A stretch of 64,000 bases of DNA from Streptomyces caatingaensis (lineage in GTDB: Bacteria > Actinomycetota > Actinomycetes > Streptomycetales > Streptomycetaceae): the NCBI RefSeq assembly GCF_001187435.1, contig NZ_LFXA01000017.1:620001-684000 (forward strand), in the 5' to 3' direction. This document shows, one piece after another, positions 49,492 to 58,216 of this stretch. Under the pieces are notes generated by a model. It did no database searches, was not told where the DNA came from, and saw only the letters and a program-made list of their open reading frames with translations. Position 1 is the stretch's first letter. Every line of letters begins with the position of its first letter. The position numbers were made by a program, and so were the translations under genes.

Positions 49492-50907
49492 ATGGAACGT
49501 CACGCCGCCCGCCGGGCCGGCTGGGCCCTGGCGATCTCCGGCGCCGCCGGCTTCATGGCCGCGCTCGACAACCTCGTCGTCACCACCGCGCTGCCCTCCG
49601 TCCGCGCCGACCTCGGCGGCACGCCGGCGGACCTCGAATGGACGGTCAGCGCCTACACGCTCACCTACGCCGTGCTCCTGATGTCCGGTGCCGCGCTCGG
49701 CGACCGGTTCGGCCGCCGCCGCCTGTTCACCCTCGGGGTGCTCCTCTTCACCGCCGCCTCCGCCGCCGCGGCCCTGGCCCCCGGCATCGAGGCCCTGATC
49801 GCCGCCCGCGCCGTCCAGGGCGCCGGCGCCGCGGTCATGACACCGATCGGACTCACCCTGCTCACCGCCGCCACCCCGCCCGAGCGGCGCGGCACCGCCT
49901 TCGGCGTCTGGGGCGCCGTCAACGGCCTCGCCGTGGCCACCGGACCGCTCATCGGCGGCGGCCTGACCGAACACCTCTCCTGGCACTGGATCTTCTGGCT
50001 CAACGTGCCCGTCGGCCTCCTGCTGGTACCGCTCGTCCGGCTGCGCATGGCCGAGTCGTACGCCCCGGACGCCCGCCTCGACGTCCGGGGGACGCTCCTG
50101 GTCAGCCCCGGGCTCTTCGGCGTCGTCTTCGCGGTCGTGAACGTCGATGCCCATGGCTGGACCAGCGGCCGGGTCCTCACCGGCCTGATCGCCGGCGGAC
50201 TGCTGCTCGTCGCGTTCCTCTGGCACTGCTCCGCCCACGACCGGCCCATGCTGCCGCTGCGGCTCTTCCGCGACAGGGCCTTCAGCGGCGTCAACGCGGC
50301 CGGACTGCTGATGTTCTTCGGGATGTTCGGCTCGATCTTCCTGCTCGGCCAGTTCCTGCAGAACGTCGCCGGGTACGCGCCCACCGAGGCCGGGTTGCGC
50401 ATGCTGCCCTGGACCGGCATGCCCATGCTCGTCGCGCCCCTCGCGGGCCGGCTCGCCGACCGGGTCGGCGGCCGGATCGTCGTCGTCTGCGGACTCGCCC
50501 TCCAGGCCACCGGGCTCGTCCTCTACGCGCTGACGATCTCCGCCGACGTCTCGTACGCCGCCCAGCTGCCCGCGCTGATCCTCGGCGGGACCGGCATGGC
50601 GCTGTACTTCGCCCCCGCCTCCGCCCTGGTCATGGCCTCGGTGCCGGCCGCCGAACAGGGCATCGCCTCCGGGGCCAACAGCGCCCTGCGCGAGGTGGGC
50701 GGCGCGTTCGGCGTCGCCGTGCTCGGCTCGGTCTTCGCCGCGCGCGGCGGCTACGGGTCGCCGCAGCGGTTCGTGGACGGGATCACGCCCGCCCTGTGGA
50801 TCGGCGCGGCCGGCGTCGCGCTCGCCGCCGTGGCGGCCGCGCTGATCCCGCGCCGGGGCACGGCGCAGGCCGCGCCCGCCCCCGCCCGGGAGCCCGCCGG
50901 GGTCTGA
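49492..50907 (+). CDS. MFS drug efflux transporter, DHA2 (EmrB/QacA) type
   Basis: Encodes 471 residues with about 14 helices. The signature of 14-helix drug/proton antiporters is visible: MAALDNLVVTTALPSVRADL with the buried Asp in helix 1, then GDRFGRRRLFTLGVLLF (loop 2-3 motif A), and RAVQGAGAAVMTPIGLTLL (motif C region). GFMAALDN lies near residue 20. It exports drugs or a self-made metabolite by proton exchange. ATG at 49492 with GGGGGAGAG upstream. The TetR gene and shared operator pattern suggest substrate-inducible expression. The ligand is unknown. Confidence 0.93.
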   Translation: MERHAARRAGWALAISGAAGFMAALDNLVVTTALPSVRADLGGTPADLEWTVSAYTLTYAVLLMSGAALGDRFGRRRLFTLGVLLFTAASAAAALAPGIEALIAARAVQGAGAAVMTPIGLTLLTAATPPERRGTAFGVWGAVNGLAVATGPLIGGGLTEHLSWHWIFWLNVPVGLLLVPLVRLRMAESYAPDARLDVRGTLLVSPGLFGVVFAVVNVDAHGWTSGRVLTGLIAGGLLLVAFLWHCSAHDRPMLPLRLFRDRAFSGVNAAGLLMFFGMFGSIFLLGQFLQNVAGYAPTEAGLRMLPWTGMPMLVAPLAGRLADRVGGRIVVVCGLALQATGLVLYALTISADVSYAAQLPALILGGTGMALYFAPASALVMASVPAAEQGIASGANSALREVGGAFGVAVLGSVFAARGGYGSPQRFVDGITPALWIGAAGVALAAVAAALIPRRGTAQAAPAPAREPAGV

Positions 50908-50931
50908 CGCCCGCCCCGTACCCTTGTCGCC

Positions 50932-51987
50932 GTGCAGGAACTCCACGACACCCCCCTCGCCCCCCTGACCACCTTCCGCCTCGGCGGCCCCGTCACCCGG
51001 CTGATCACGGCCGTCACCGACGACGAGGTGATCGCGGCCGTGCGCGAGGCGGACGACGCCGGTGTGCCGCTGCTGATCATCGGTGGCGGCAGCAACCTCG
51101 TGATCTCCGACAAGGGGTTCGAGGGAACCGCCCTGCGCATCGCGACCACCGGCTTCTCGCTCGACGGCACCCGCCTGGAGCTCGCGGCCGGCGAGAACTG
51201 GTCCGACGCCGTGGCCCGCACCGTCGAGGCCGGGCTCGCCGGCGTCGAGTGCATGGCCGGGATCCCCGGGTCCGCCGGTGCCACGCCGATCCAGAACGTG
51301 GGCGCGTACGGCCAGGAGGTCTCCGCCACGATCACCGAGGTCGTGGCGTACGACCGCCGGGCCCGCGAGGTCGTCGTCCTCCCCAGCGCCGAGTGCGGCT
51401 TCTCCTACCGGCACAGCCGCTTCAAGCAGGACCCCTCGCGGTACGTCGTGCTCCGCGTCCGCTTCGCGCTGGAGGACGCGGGCGGGCTCTCGGCGCCCCT
51501 GCGCTACGCCGAGACGGCCCGCGCCCTCGGCGTGGCCGCCGGCGACCGCGTGCCGCTGGCCGCCGCCCGCGAGACGGTGCTCCGGCTGCGGGCCGGCAAG
51601 GGCATGGTCCTCGACCCCGAGGACCACGACACCTGGTCGGCCGGCTCCTTCTTCACCAACCCCGTGCTGACCGCCGCCGAACACGCGGCGTTCCTCGCGC
51701 GGGTGGCGGACCGGCTGGGCGCCGACGTCGCCCCGCCCGCCTACCCTGCCGGGGACGGCCTGGTGAAGACCTCCGCCGCCTGGCTCATCGACAAGGCCGG
51801 CTTCACGAAGGGCTACGGCTCCGGCCCCGCCCGCATCTCCACCAAGCACACACTCGCCCTGACGAACCGCGGCTCCGCCACGACGGAGGACCTGCTCGCA
51901 CTGGCCCGCGAGGTCCGGGACGGCGTGCGGGCCGCGTTCGGAGTGACCCTCGTCAACGAGCCGGTGACGGTGGGCGTCAGCCTGTAG
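50932..51987 (+). CDS. murB: UDP-N-acetylmuramate dehydrogenase
   Basis: Encodes 351 residues. MurB reduces UDP-GlcNAc-enolpyruvate to UDP-MurNAc in peptidoglycan precursor synthesis, using FAD and NADPH. The FAD-binding region has LLIIGGGSNLVISDKGFEGT and GIPGSAGATPIQNVGAYGQE. The active-site SYRHSRFK and the C-terminal domain GSFFTNPVL and STKHTLALTNRGSATTEDLL complete the type I MurB pattern. GTG start at 50932, 24 bases after the MFS stop. The last 175 bases are overlapped on the other strand by the extended adenosine deaminase ORF. Confidence 0.95.
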   Translation: MQELHDTPLAPLTTFRLGGPVTRLITAVTDDEVIAAVREADDAGVPLLIIGGGSNLVISDKGFEGTALRIATTGFSLDGTRLELAAGENWSDAVARTVEAGLAGVECMAGIPGSAGATPIQNVGAYGQEVSATITEVVAYDRRAREVVVLPSAECGFSYRHSRFKQDPSRYVVLRVRFALEDAGGLSAPLRYAETARALGVAAGDRVPLAAARETVLRLRAGKGMVLDPEDHDTWSAGSFFTNPVLTAAEHAAFLARVADRLGADVAPPAYPAGDGLVKTSAAWLIDKAGFTKGYGSGPARISTKHTLALTNRGSATTEDLLALAREVRDGVRAAFGVTLVNEPVTVGVSL

Positions 51988-53708
51988 GGGTTCCTCCCCG
52001 TTCCCCGGGGCGGGCCCCCTTGCGCACCCCGGGACTCCGCTCCCGGCGTCCCCGCCCCGGCGCCCGGTGCCGCCCGTGGTGCCCCCGCGACGCGCGCGGG
52101 GCATCGCCCGCTGGGCGCACGGGGCCACCGCCCGCTGGGTGCGTCGCGGGACGCACCCCGTCGGACGGGTCGCGGGGTGCTCCCGCCGCGCGCGTCGCGG
52201 GGCGCAGCCCCGGTGGGATACCGGGGCGAAGCCCCACAAGGGGGCGCAGGGGGCGGAGCCCCGTGGGGGGCAGGGGCGCATCTCCGCATGGGGGTGCAGG
52301 GGGCGGAGCCCCCGTGGGGGCGGGGGCGCAGCCCCGGGGTGCCGCCGCGCCGCCGGGCGGTGCCGGGCGGAGGGGCGGAGCCCCGGTGGGGTGCAAGGGC
52401 GCAGCCCCGCATGGGAGTGCGGGGGGCCGTAGCCCCCGTGGGGGCGGGGGCGCAGCCCCGGGGTGCCGCCGCGCCGCCGGGCGGTGCCGGGCCGAGGGGC
52501 GGAGCCCCGGAAGAAACGGTGGAAGGGCGGGGCGGGGGCGAACCGGAGCGAACCGCAGCGAACGGCGGCGGGCCGGACCGGAGCGGGCCTGACCGGGGCG
52601 GACTCGACCGGGCGGACCGGAGCGCCGCGCCCGGACCCGCCCGGACCGAGCCCGCAGGGGCCCGACAAGACCCCTCAGGCCGCCACCCCCCACCCCCCAC
52701 CCACGCCTCGATCCCCGCCAGCAGGCGGCCCTTCACGTCCGCCGGGGCGACGGAACCCCGCACGGACTGCCGGGCCAGCTCCGCCAGTTCCGCGTCGGTG
52801 AAGCCGTGGTGCTCCCGCGCCAGTTCGTACTGCGCGGCGAGGCGGGAGCCGAAGAGGAGGGGGTCGTCGGCCCCGAGGGCTATGGGGACGCCGGCCTCGT
52901 ACAGGGTCCGCAGCGGGACGTCCGACGGCTTCTCGTAGACGCCGAGGGCGACGTTGGAGGAGGGGCAGACCTCACAGGTCACGCCCTGCTCGGCCAGGCG
53001 GCGCAGCAGGCGCGGGTCCTCCGCGGCCCGCACCCCGTGCCCGACCCGCCCGGCGTGCAGGTCGTCCAGGCAGTCCCGGACGCTGCTCGGGCCGGACAGC
53101 TCGCCGCCGTGCGGGGCGGCCAGCAGCCCGCCGTCGCGGGCGATCTGGAAGGCGCGGTCGAAGTCGCGCGCCAGGCCGCGCCGTTCGTCGTTGGAGAGCC
53201 CGAAGCCGACCACGCCCCGGTCCGCGTAGCGCACCGCGAGCCGGGCCAGGGTCCGGGCGTCGAGCGGGTGCTTCATCCGGTTCGCGGCGACCAGGACGCG
53301 GATGCCCAGCCCGGTCTCCCGGGACGCCCGCTCCACCGCGTCCACGATGACCTCCAGGGCCGGGATCAGCCCGCCCAGCCGCGGCGCGTACGACGTCGGG
53401 TCCACCTGGATCTCCAGCCAGCCCGAGCCGTCCCGGACGTCCTCCTCGGCGGCCTCCAGGACCAGCCGCTGGATGTCCTCGGGGGAGCGCAGGCAGGAGC
53501 GGGCGATGTCGTAGAGCCGCTGGAAGCGGAACCAGCCGCGTTCGTCCGTCGCCCGCAGCTTCGGCGGCTCGCCGCCGCTCAGCGCCTCGGGGAGGTGGAC
53601 CCCGTACTTGTCGGCCAGCTCCAGCAGGGTCGAGGGCCGCATGGAACCGGTGAAGTGCAGGTGCAGGTGCGCCTTCGGCAGCAGCCGGACGTCGCGTACG
53701 TTCTCCAT
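51813..53708 (-). CDS. add: Adenosine deaminase with an abnormal C-terminal extension
   Basis: From the ATG at 53708 the first 340 codons are a normal adenosine deaminase. Zinc ligands are in KAHLHLHFTGSMRPST near residue 12, then APHGGELSGPSSVRDCLDDL, the catalytic Glu region GRVGHGVRAAEDPRLL, CPSSNVALGVYEKPSDVPLR and GADDPLLFGSRLAAQYELAR. It deaminates adenosine or deoxyadenosine to inosine. A normal protein would end near GRLLAGIEAWV (about 52690). Here no stop follows, and the frame continues for about 290 codons through the GC-rich repeat field and 175 bases into murB antisense. The tail is Pro/Gly/Arg-rich and probably not a domain. It may be a lost stop codon or a sequencing artefact in the repeats. 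Confidence 0.82.
   Translation of the reverse strand: MENVRDVRLLPKAHLHLHFTGSMRPSTLLELADKYGVHLPEALSGGEPPKLRATDERGWFRFQRLYDIARSCLRSPEDIQRLVLEAAEEDVRDGSGWLEIQVDPTSYAPRLGGLIPALEVIVDAVERASRETGLGIRVLVAANRMKHPLDARTLARLAVRYADRGVVGFGLSNDERRGLARDFDRAFQIARDGGLLAAPHGGELSGPSSVRDCLDDLHAGRVGHGVRAAEDPRLLRRLAEQGVTCEVCPSSNVALGVYEKPSDVPLRTLYEAGVPIALGADDPLLFGSRLAAQYELAREHHGFTDAELAELARQSVRGSVAPADVKGRLLAGIEAWVGGGGWRPEGSCRAPAGSVRAGPGAALRSARSSPPRSGPLRSGPPPFAAVRSGSPPPRPSTVSSGAPPLGPAPPGGAAAPRGCAPAPTGATAPRTPMRGCALAPHRGSAPPPGTARRRGGTPGLRPRPHGGSAPCTPMRRCAPAPHGAPPPAPPCGASPRYPTGAAPRDARGGSTPRPVRRGASRDAPSGRWPRAPSGRCPARVAGAPRAAPGAGAGTPGAESRGAQGGPPRGTGRNPYRLTPTVTGSLTRVTPNAARTPSRTSRASASRSSVVAEPRFVRASVCLVEMRAGPEP
51988..52700. 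repeat. GC-rich repeat field between murB and the adenosine deaminase core
   Basis: About 700 bases of short direct and inverted repeats of the form GGGGCGCAGCCCC and GGGGCGGAGCCCC, with GTGGGGGC spacers. The clearest duplication is 52307-52386 against 52431-52510, where 79 of 80 bases agree. A copy of the dispersed 21-bp repeat lies at 52517-52537. The adenosine deaminase frame stays open through the whole field, so a formal ORF exists, but the sequence looks intergenic. Confidence 0.75.
52517..52537. repeat. Dispersed GC-rich intergenic repeat, copy 2
   Basis: Identical over 21 bp to 19331-19351. It sits within the repeat field on the 3' side of the adenosine deaminase gene. Confidence 0.6.
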
Positions 53709-53805
53709 TCCGGGATCCTGCCGCATGGGGCGCGCCGACCGGAAGGGGCTTTCCCCGAAGGGGGGAGGGCCGCCCCGGAATCCGGGACGGCCCTCCGCGG
53801 GGGAC

Positions 53806-55053
53806 TCAGCCGCGCGCCTCGGCCAGCAGCTTCTGGATCCGGGAGACGCCCTCGACGAGGTCCTCGTCGCCCAGCGCGTAGGACAGCCGCAGATAGCCCG
53901 GCGTGCCGAACGCCTCGCCCGGGACGACCGCGACCTCGGCCTCCTCCAGGATCAGCGCCGCCAGCTCCACCGAGGTGGCCGGCCGCCGCCCGCGGATCTC
54001 CTTGCCGAGCAGCGCCTTCACCGAGGGGTAGGCGTAGAAGGCGCCCTCGGGCTCGGGGCAGACGACGCCGTCGATCTCGTTGAGCATCTGCACGATCTTC
54101 CGCCGCCGGCGGTCGAAGGCGGTCTTCATCTCCTCGACGGCCTTCAGGTCGCCGGAGACGGCGGCCAGCGCGGCGCGCTGCGCCACGTTGCTCACGTTGG
54201 ACGTGGCGTGCGACTGGAGGTTCGTCGCGGCCTTCACGACGTCCTTCGGGCCGATGACCCAGCCCACGCGCCAGCCCGTCATGGCGTACGTCTTGGCGAC
54301 GCCGTTGACGACGACGCACTTGTCGCGCAGCTCCGGCACCACCACCGGCAGCGACGAGAACTCGGCGTCGCCGTAGACCAGGTGCTCGTAGATCTCGTCG
54401 GTGAGGACCCACAGCCCGTGCTCCGCCGCCCAGCGGCCGATGGCCTCGACCTCGGCGCGCGAGTAGACGGCGCCGGTCGGGTTGGAGGGCGAGACGAAGA
54501 GCAGCACCTTGGTGTGCTCGGTGCGGGCGGCCTCCAGCTGCTCGACGGAGACCCGGTAGCCGGTGGTCTCGTCGGCGACGACCTCGACCGGGATGCCGCC
54601 GGCGAGACGGATCGACTCGGGGTAGGTCGTCCAGTACGGCGCGGGGACGATGACCTCGTCGCCCGGGTCGAGGATGGTGGCGAAGGCCGCGTAGATGGCC
54701 TGCTTGCCGCCGTTGGTGACGAGCACCTGGGACGCCTCGACCTCGTAGCCGGAGTCGCGCAGCGTCTTGGCGGCGATGGCCGCCTTGAGCTCGGGCAGGC
54801 CGCCGGCCGGGGTGTAGCGGTGGTTCCTGGGGTCGCGGCACGCCTCCACGGCGGCCTCGACGATGTAGTCCGGGGTGGGGAAGTCCGGCTCGCCGGCACC
54901 GAAGCCGATCACCGGGCGCCCGGCCGCCTTGAGGGCCTTGGCCTTGGCGTCCACGGCGAGCGTCGCGGACTCGGAGATCGACCCGATGCGGGTGGAGACC
55001 CGGCGGTCGGTGGGTGCCTGCGCGGCGGGGAAGGGAGCGGTGGCATCGGTCAT
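53806..55053 (-). CDS. aspC: Aspartate aminotransferase (class I, PLP-dependent)
   Basis: Encodes 415 residues from the ATG at 55053. The fold type I pattern includes GFGAGEPDFPTPDYIVEAAV near residue 50, YTPAGGLPELKAAIAAKTL, VTNGGKQAIYAAFATI, the Asn in VSPSNPTGAVYSRAE, the Asp and Tyr in WVLTDEIYEHLVYGD, and the PLP-binding Lys in NGVAKTYAMTGWRVGWV. The C-terminal Arg region GTPGYLRLSYALGDEDL is also typical. It transfers amino groups between aspartate or other amino acids and 2-oxoglutarate. The open frame upstream through the tRNA-Trp is not coding. Confidence 0.93.
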   Translation of the reverse strand: MTDATAPFPAAQAPTDRRVSTRIGSISESATLAVDAKAKALKAAGRPVIGFGAGEPDFPTPDYIVEAAVEACRDPRNHRYTPAGGLPELKAAIAAKTLRDSGYEVEASQVLVTNGGKQAIYAAFATILDPGDEVIVPAPYWTTYPESIRLAGGIPVEVVADETTGYRVSVEQLEAARTEHTKVLLFVSPSNPTGAVYSRAEVEAIGRWAAEHGLWVLTDEIYEHLVYGDAEFSSLPVVVPELRDKCVVVNGVAKTYAMTGWRVGWVIGPKDVVKAATNLQSHATSNVSNVAQRAALAAVSGDLKAVEEMKTAFDRRRRKIVQMLNEIDGVVCPEPEGAFYAYPSVKALLGKEIRGRRPATSVELAALILEEAEVAVVPGEAFGTPGYLRLSYALGDEDLVEGVSRIQKLLAEARG

Positions 55054-55290
55054 ACAGGCATCGTCGCAGACCGGGCACGAACCGGGCGCCCGCATTCCGG
55101 GAAGCGGTACGGGAGCGGTAGGGGAACGGTGGGGGACGGCCCGCGGGGCCCTTTCCGGAGGTCGCGGCGGTATCTGTTCGACGCGGGGGCGGGAAGCACG
55201 TACACTCATGCGTCGTTGGCCCCTCCACGGCGAATCGGCCACGGGCACACCGTGCTTCCGGCCGGATGCGGTACGTTGGGGGAACCACAA

Positions 55291-55363
55291 AGGGTCGTAG
55301 CTCAATTGGTAGAGCACTGGTCTCCAAAACCAGCGGTTGGGGGTTCAAGTCCCTTCGGCCCTG
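55291..55363 (+). tRNA. tRNA-Trp (CCA)
   Basis: 73 bases. AGGGTCG pairs with CGGCCCT, the D arm is GCTCAATTGGTAGAGC, the anticodon loop CTCCAAA carries CCA, and the T arm is GGTTCAAGTCC. It lies 102 bases upstream of secE, as expected for Streptomyces. Confidence 0.95.
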
Positions 55364-55465
55364 CTACACGCATCGTCACCGAGGTGCGTGCGTACGCACT
55401 GATGCACCGCCGTGCGGCTCAACCGGGCGCGGCACGGCCACGACCCGGATTCAGGTGAGGACGTA

Positions 55466-55753
55466 GTGACGGAAGCCCTGGGCTCCACCGCGACGCCTGA
55501 AAGCGGTCGTCCCGAGGACGAGGTCGCCGTCAAGAAGCGCCGCGGCGGCAAGCGCGGCAAGAAGGGCCCCCTGGGCCGCCTCGCGCTGTTCTACCGCCAG
55601 GTCGTGGCGGAGCTCCGCAAGGTCGTCTGGCCCACCCGCAGCCAGCTCTCGACGTACACCACCGTGGTGATCGTCTTCGTCGTCATCGTCATTGGTCTCG
55701 TGACCGTGATTGACTATGGGTTCAGCAACGCCGTCAAGTACGTCTTCGGCTGA
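55466..55753 (+). CDS. secE: Preprotein translocase subunit SecE
   Basis: Encodes 95 residues from the GTG at 55466, with GGTGAGG upstream. The N-terminal 40 residues are hydrophilic and Lys/Gly-rich. The conserved amphipathic helix FYRQVVAELRKVVWPTRSQL is followed by the single membrane helix TTVVIVFVVIVIGLVTVIDY. SecE clamps SecY in the SecYEG channel. Together with the following nusG it forms a widely conserved pair. It is separated from nusG by 96 bases that contain a terminator-like hairpin. Confidence 0.96.
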   Translation: MTEALGSTATPESGRPEDEVAVKKRRGGKRGKKGPLGRLALFYRQVVAELRKVVWPTRSQLSTYTTVVIVFVVIVIGLVTVIDYGFSNAVKYVFG

Positions 55754-55769
55754 GCCCGCCCGCGCGCAG

Positions 55770-55810
55770 GGCGGCCGGCCCCGGGAGTTCTTCCGGGCAG
55801 CCGCCTTTTT
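55770..55810 (+). terminator. Intrinsic terminator/attenuator between secE and nusG
   Basis: GGCGGC (55770-55775) pairs with GCCGCC (55800-55805), enclosing an inner stem CCCGG/CCGGG, then TTTTT (55806-55810). It lies between secE and nusG, so some transcripts may stop here. Confidence 0.65.
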
Positions 55811-55849
55811 GCACGTTCCACCCTTTGAAGACCAGGAAGAAGCAGCCAC

Positions 55850-56695
55850 GTGTCTGACCCGAACCTGAACCCCGACGCCGCCGAGCCCGTCGAGGCGGCA
55901 GAGGCCGACGTGGACGCGGCTGTCTCGGCCGAGGTCGAGGGCGACGCTGCGGCCGCTGCGCAGGAGCCGGCCGAGGGCGCCGGCGAGGAGGCCCCGGCCG
56001 AGGCCGCGGAGCCCGCCGCCGAGGAAGCCCCGGAAACCGAGGCCGCCGAGGAGGAGGCCGCCGAGGAGCCCGAGGCCGTCGACCCGGTCGCCGCGCTCCG
56101 CGAGGAGCTGCGCGGGCTGCCCGGCGAGTGGTACGTCATCCACACCTACGCGGGCTACGAGAACCGCGTGAAGACCAACCTCGAGCAGCGCGCCGTCTCG
56201 CTGAACGTCGAGGACTACATCTTCCAGGCCGAGGTGCCGCAGGAAGAGGTCGTCCAGATCAAGAACGGCGACCGCCGCACCGTCCGCCAGAACAAGCTCC
56301 CCGGCTACGTGCTGGTGCGCATGGACCTGACGAACGAGTCCTGGGGCGTCGTCCGCAACACCCCGGGTGTCACCGGCTTCGTCGGCAACGCCTACGACCC
56401 GTACCCGCTGACCCTGGACGAGATCGTCAAGATGCTCGCCCCGGAGGCGGAGGCCAAGGCCGCCAAGGAGGCCGCCGAGGCCGAGGGCCGCCCGGCCCCG
56501 AGCCGCAAGGTCGAGGTCCAGGTGCTGGACTTCGAGGTCGGCGACTCGGTCACCGTCACCGACGGTCCGTTCGCCACCCTCCAGGCCACGATCAACGAGA
56601 TCAACGCCGACTCGAAGAAGGTCAAGGGCCTCGTCGAGATCTTCGGCCGCGAGACGCCGGTCGAGCTGAGCTTCGACCAGATCCAGAAGAACTAG
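55850..56695 (+). CDS. nusG: Transcription termination/antitermination factor NusG
   Basis: Encodes 281 residues, longer than the 180-residue enterobacterial protein because of an acidic Ala/Glu-rich N-terminal extension of about 85 residues typical of Streptomyces. The NGN domain starts at GEWYVIHTYAGYENRVKTNL near 95. KLPGYVLVRMDLTNESWGVV and NTPGVTGFVGN follow, and the KOW domain is FEVGDSVTVTDGPFATLQ near 225. NusG binds RNA polymerase and Rho or ribosomes. An inner loop near 200-215 is also Ala/Glu-rich. The start is GTG at 55850, and a perfect 15-bp-stem terminator ends the gene. Confidence 0.96.
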   Translation: MSDPNLNPDAAEPVEAAEADVDAAVSAEVEGDAAAAAQEPAEGAGEEAPAEAAEPAAEEAPETEAAEEEAAEEPEAVDPVAALREELRGLPGEWYVIHTYAGYENRVKTNLEQRAVSLNVEDYIFQAEVPQEEVVQIKNGDRRTVRQNKLPGYVLVRMDLTNESWGVVRNTPGVTGFVGNAYDPYPLTLDEIVKMLAPEAEAKAAKEAAEAEGRPAPSRKVEVQVLDFEVGDSVTVTDGPFATLQATINEINADSKKVKGLVEIFGRETPVELSFDQIQKN

Positions 56696-56705
56696 CCACA
56701 GGCGT

Positions 56706-56746
56706 CCGAGGGGCCAGACCGGCAGCGGTCTGGCCCCTCGGTTTTT
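56706..56746 (+). terminator. Rho-independent terminator of nusG
   Basis: CCGAGGGGCCAGACC (56706-56720) pairs perfectly with GGTCTGGCCCCTCGG (56727-56741), followed by TTTTT. Confidence 0.9.
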
Positions 56747-56772
56747 GGCCCGGCCACGTTACCCGCTATCGT
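56745..56772 (+). promoter_or_regulatory. Candidate promoter of rplKA
   Basis: TTGGCC (56745-56750), a 16-base spacer and TATCGT (56767-56772), 65 bases before the rplK start and just after the nusG terminator. Confidence 0.4.
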
Positions 56773-56837
56773 GGTGCGGTATGCCCGCGAGCAGTGTGTC
56801 GTGGGCAAAAAATTCTCACCAGGACCCGGAGAGAGCA

Positions 56838-57272
56838 ATGCCTCCCAAGAAGAAGAAGGTCACGGGGCTCATCAAGCTCCAGATCCAGGCCGGCGCCGCC
56901 AACCCGGCTCCGCCGGTCGGCCCCGCGCTGGGTCAGCACGGCGTCAACATCATGGAGTTCTGCAAGGCCTACAACGCCGCGACCGAGTCGCAGCGTGGCA
57001 TGGTCGTGCCGGTGGAGATCACGGTCTACGAGGACCGTTCCTTCACCTTCGTGACCAAGACCCCGCCGGCCGCGAAGCTGATCCTCAAGGCCGCGGGCGT
57101 GGAGAAGGGCTCCGGCGAGCCGCACAAGACCAAGGTCGCCAAGATCACCCGCGACCAGGTCCGCGACATCGCCACCACCAAGATGCCCGACCTGAACGCC
57201 AACGACCTGGACGCCGCCGAGAAGATCATCGCCGGCACCGCCCGCTCCATGGGCATCACGGTCGAGGGCTGA
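56838..57272 (+). CDS. rplK: 50S ribosomal protein L11
   Basis: Encodes 144 residues from the ATG at 56838, with GGAGAGAG upstream. It shows [40 protein letters not shown] and the C-terminal RNA-binding [21 protein letters not shown]11 forms the GTPase-associated stalk base and the thiostrepton site with 23S rRNA, and it is needed for RelA-dependent stringent signalling. The Pro residues in the [10 protein letters not shown] segment, where thiostrepton-resistance changes occur, look wild-type. An operon with rplA follows after 84 bases. Confidence 0.98.
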
Positions 57273-57356
57273 TCCCTTCACCCCGCCTTCTGGCACATCC
57301 CCGTGGAAGGGCCGGCGCTGGCCCGCACCACGACTCCAAGAAACTGAGGAGTTTCA

Positions 57357-58073
57357 GTGAAGCGCAGCAAGACTCTTCGCAACGTGGACGCGAAGATCGA
57401 CCGGGAGCGCCTGTACGCCCCGCTCGAGGCCGTCCGCCTGGCGAAGGAGACCTCCGCCACCAAGTTCGACGCCACCGTCGAGGTTGCCCTGCGCCTGGGT
57501 GTCGACCCGCGCAAGGCCGACCAGATGGTCCGCGGCACCGTGAACCTCCCGCACGGCACCGGTAAGACCGCCCGGGTCCTGGTCTTCGCGACCGGCGACC
57601 GTGCCGAGGCCGCGCGTGCCGCCGGCGCCGACATCGTCGGTGCCGACGAGCTGATCGACGAGGTCGCCAAGGGCCGCCTGGACTTCGACGCCGTCGTCGC
57701 CACCCCGGACCTCATGGGCAAGGTCGGCCGCCTCGGCCGCGTGCTCGGTCCCCGTGGCCTGATGCCGAACCCGAAGACCGGCACCGTCACCCCGGACACG
57801 GCCAAGGCCGTGACCGACATCAAGGGCGGCAAGATCGAGTTCCGTGTCGACAAGCACGCGAACCTGCACTTCATCATCGGCAAGGTCTCGTTCGACGAGA
57901 AGTCGCTGATCGAGAACTACGCCGCGGCGCTGGAGGAGATCCTCCGTCTGAAGCCGTCCGCCGCCAAGGGCCGCTACGTCAAGAAGGCGACCCTGACCAC
58001 CACCATGGGCGCCGGCATCCCGCTGGACCCGAACCGCACCCGCAACCTGCTGGTCGAGGACGAGGCCGTCTGA
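57357..58073 (+). CDS. rplA: 50S ribosomal protein L1
   Basis: Encodes 238 residues from the GTG at 57357, with GAGGAGT upstream. Conserved sequences include SKTLRNVDAKIDRERLYAPL, the hinge GLMPNPKTGTVTPDTAKAV, KIEFRVDKHANLHFIIGKVS and TTTMGAGIPLDPNRTRNLL. L1 forms the E-site stalk and can repress its own operon by binding a 23S-like mRNA site. A large terminator follows, so L11-L1 form a separate unit from L10-L12. Confidence 0.98.
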   Translation: MKRSKTLRNVDAKIDRERLYAPLEAVRLAKETSATKFDATVEVALRLGVDPRKADQMVRGTVNLPHGTGKTARVLVFATGDRAEAARAAGADIVGADELIDEVAKGRLDFDAVVATPDLMGKVGRLGRVLGPRGLMPNPKTGTVTPDTAKAVTDIKGGKIEFRVDKHANLHFIIGKVSFDEKSLIENYAAALEEILRLKPSAAKGRYVKKATLTTTMGAGIPLDPNRTRNLLVEDEAV

Positions 58074-58097
58074 GACCGCGCACGCGGCGCGTGACCG

Positions 58098-58145
58098 AGG
58101 GGCCGGCCCCCGCACCTTCCCGGTGCGGGGGCCGGCCCTTTCTTG
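58098..58145 (+). terminator. Terminator of the rplKA operon
   Basis: A stem of at least 17 bp (GGGCCGGCCCCCGCACC with GGTGCGGGGGCCGGCCC), a 5-base loop and TTTCTTG after the hairpin. Confidence 0.85.
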
Positions 58146-58216
58146 TTGCCCCTTTGTCGCACCCCTGGGTTATCGTTCCGGCGAACGAGCACAGCAATCT
58201 CCAAAAGGTGGGGGAC

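Noticed and set aside
49480..52668. Very long minus-strand frame opposite the MFS gene and murB, and its plus-strand counterpart
   Set aside because: No start signal or domain, biased composition; shadows of the MFS and murB genes plus the repeat field.
55054..55317. In-frame extension of the aspartate aminotransferase through the tRNA-Trp gene
   Set aside because: It would translate the antisense of a tRNA, and the family N-terminus fits the ATG at 55053.
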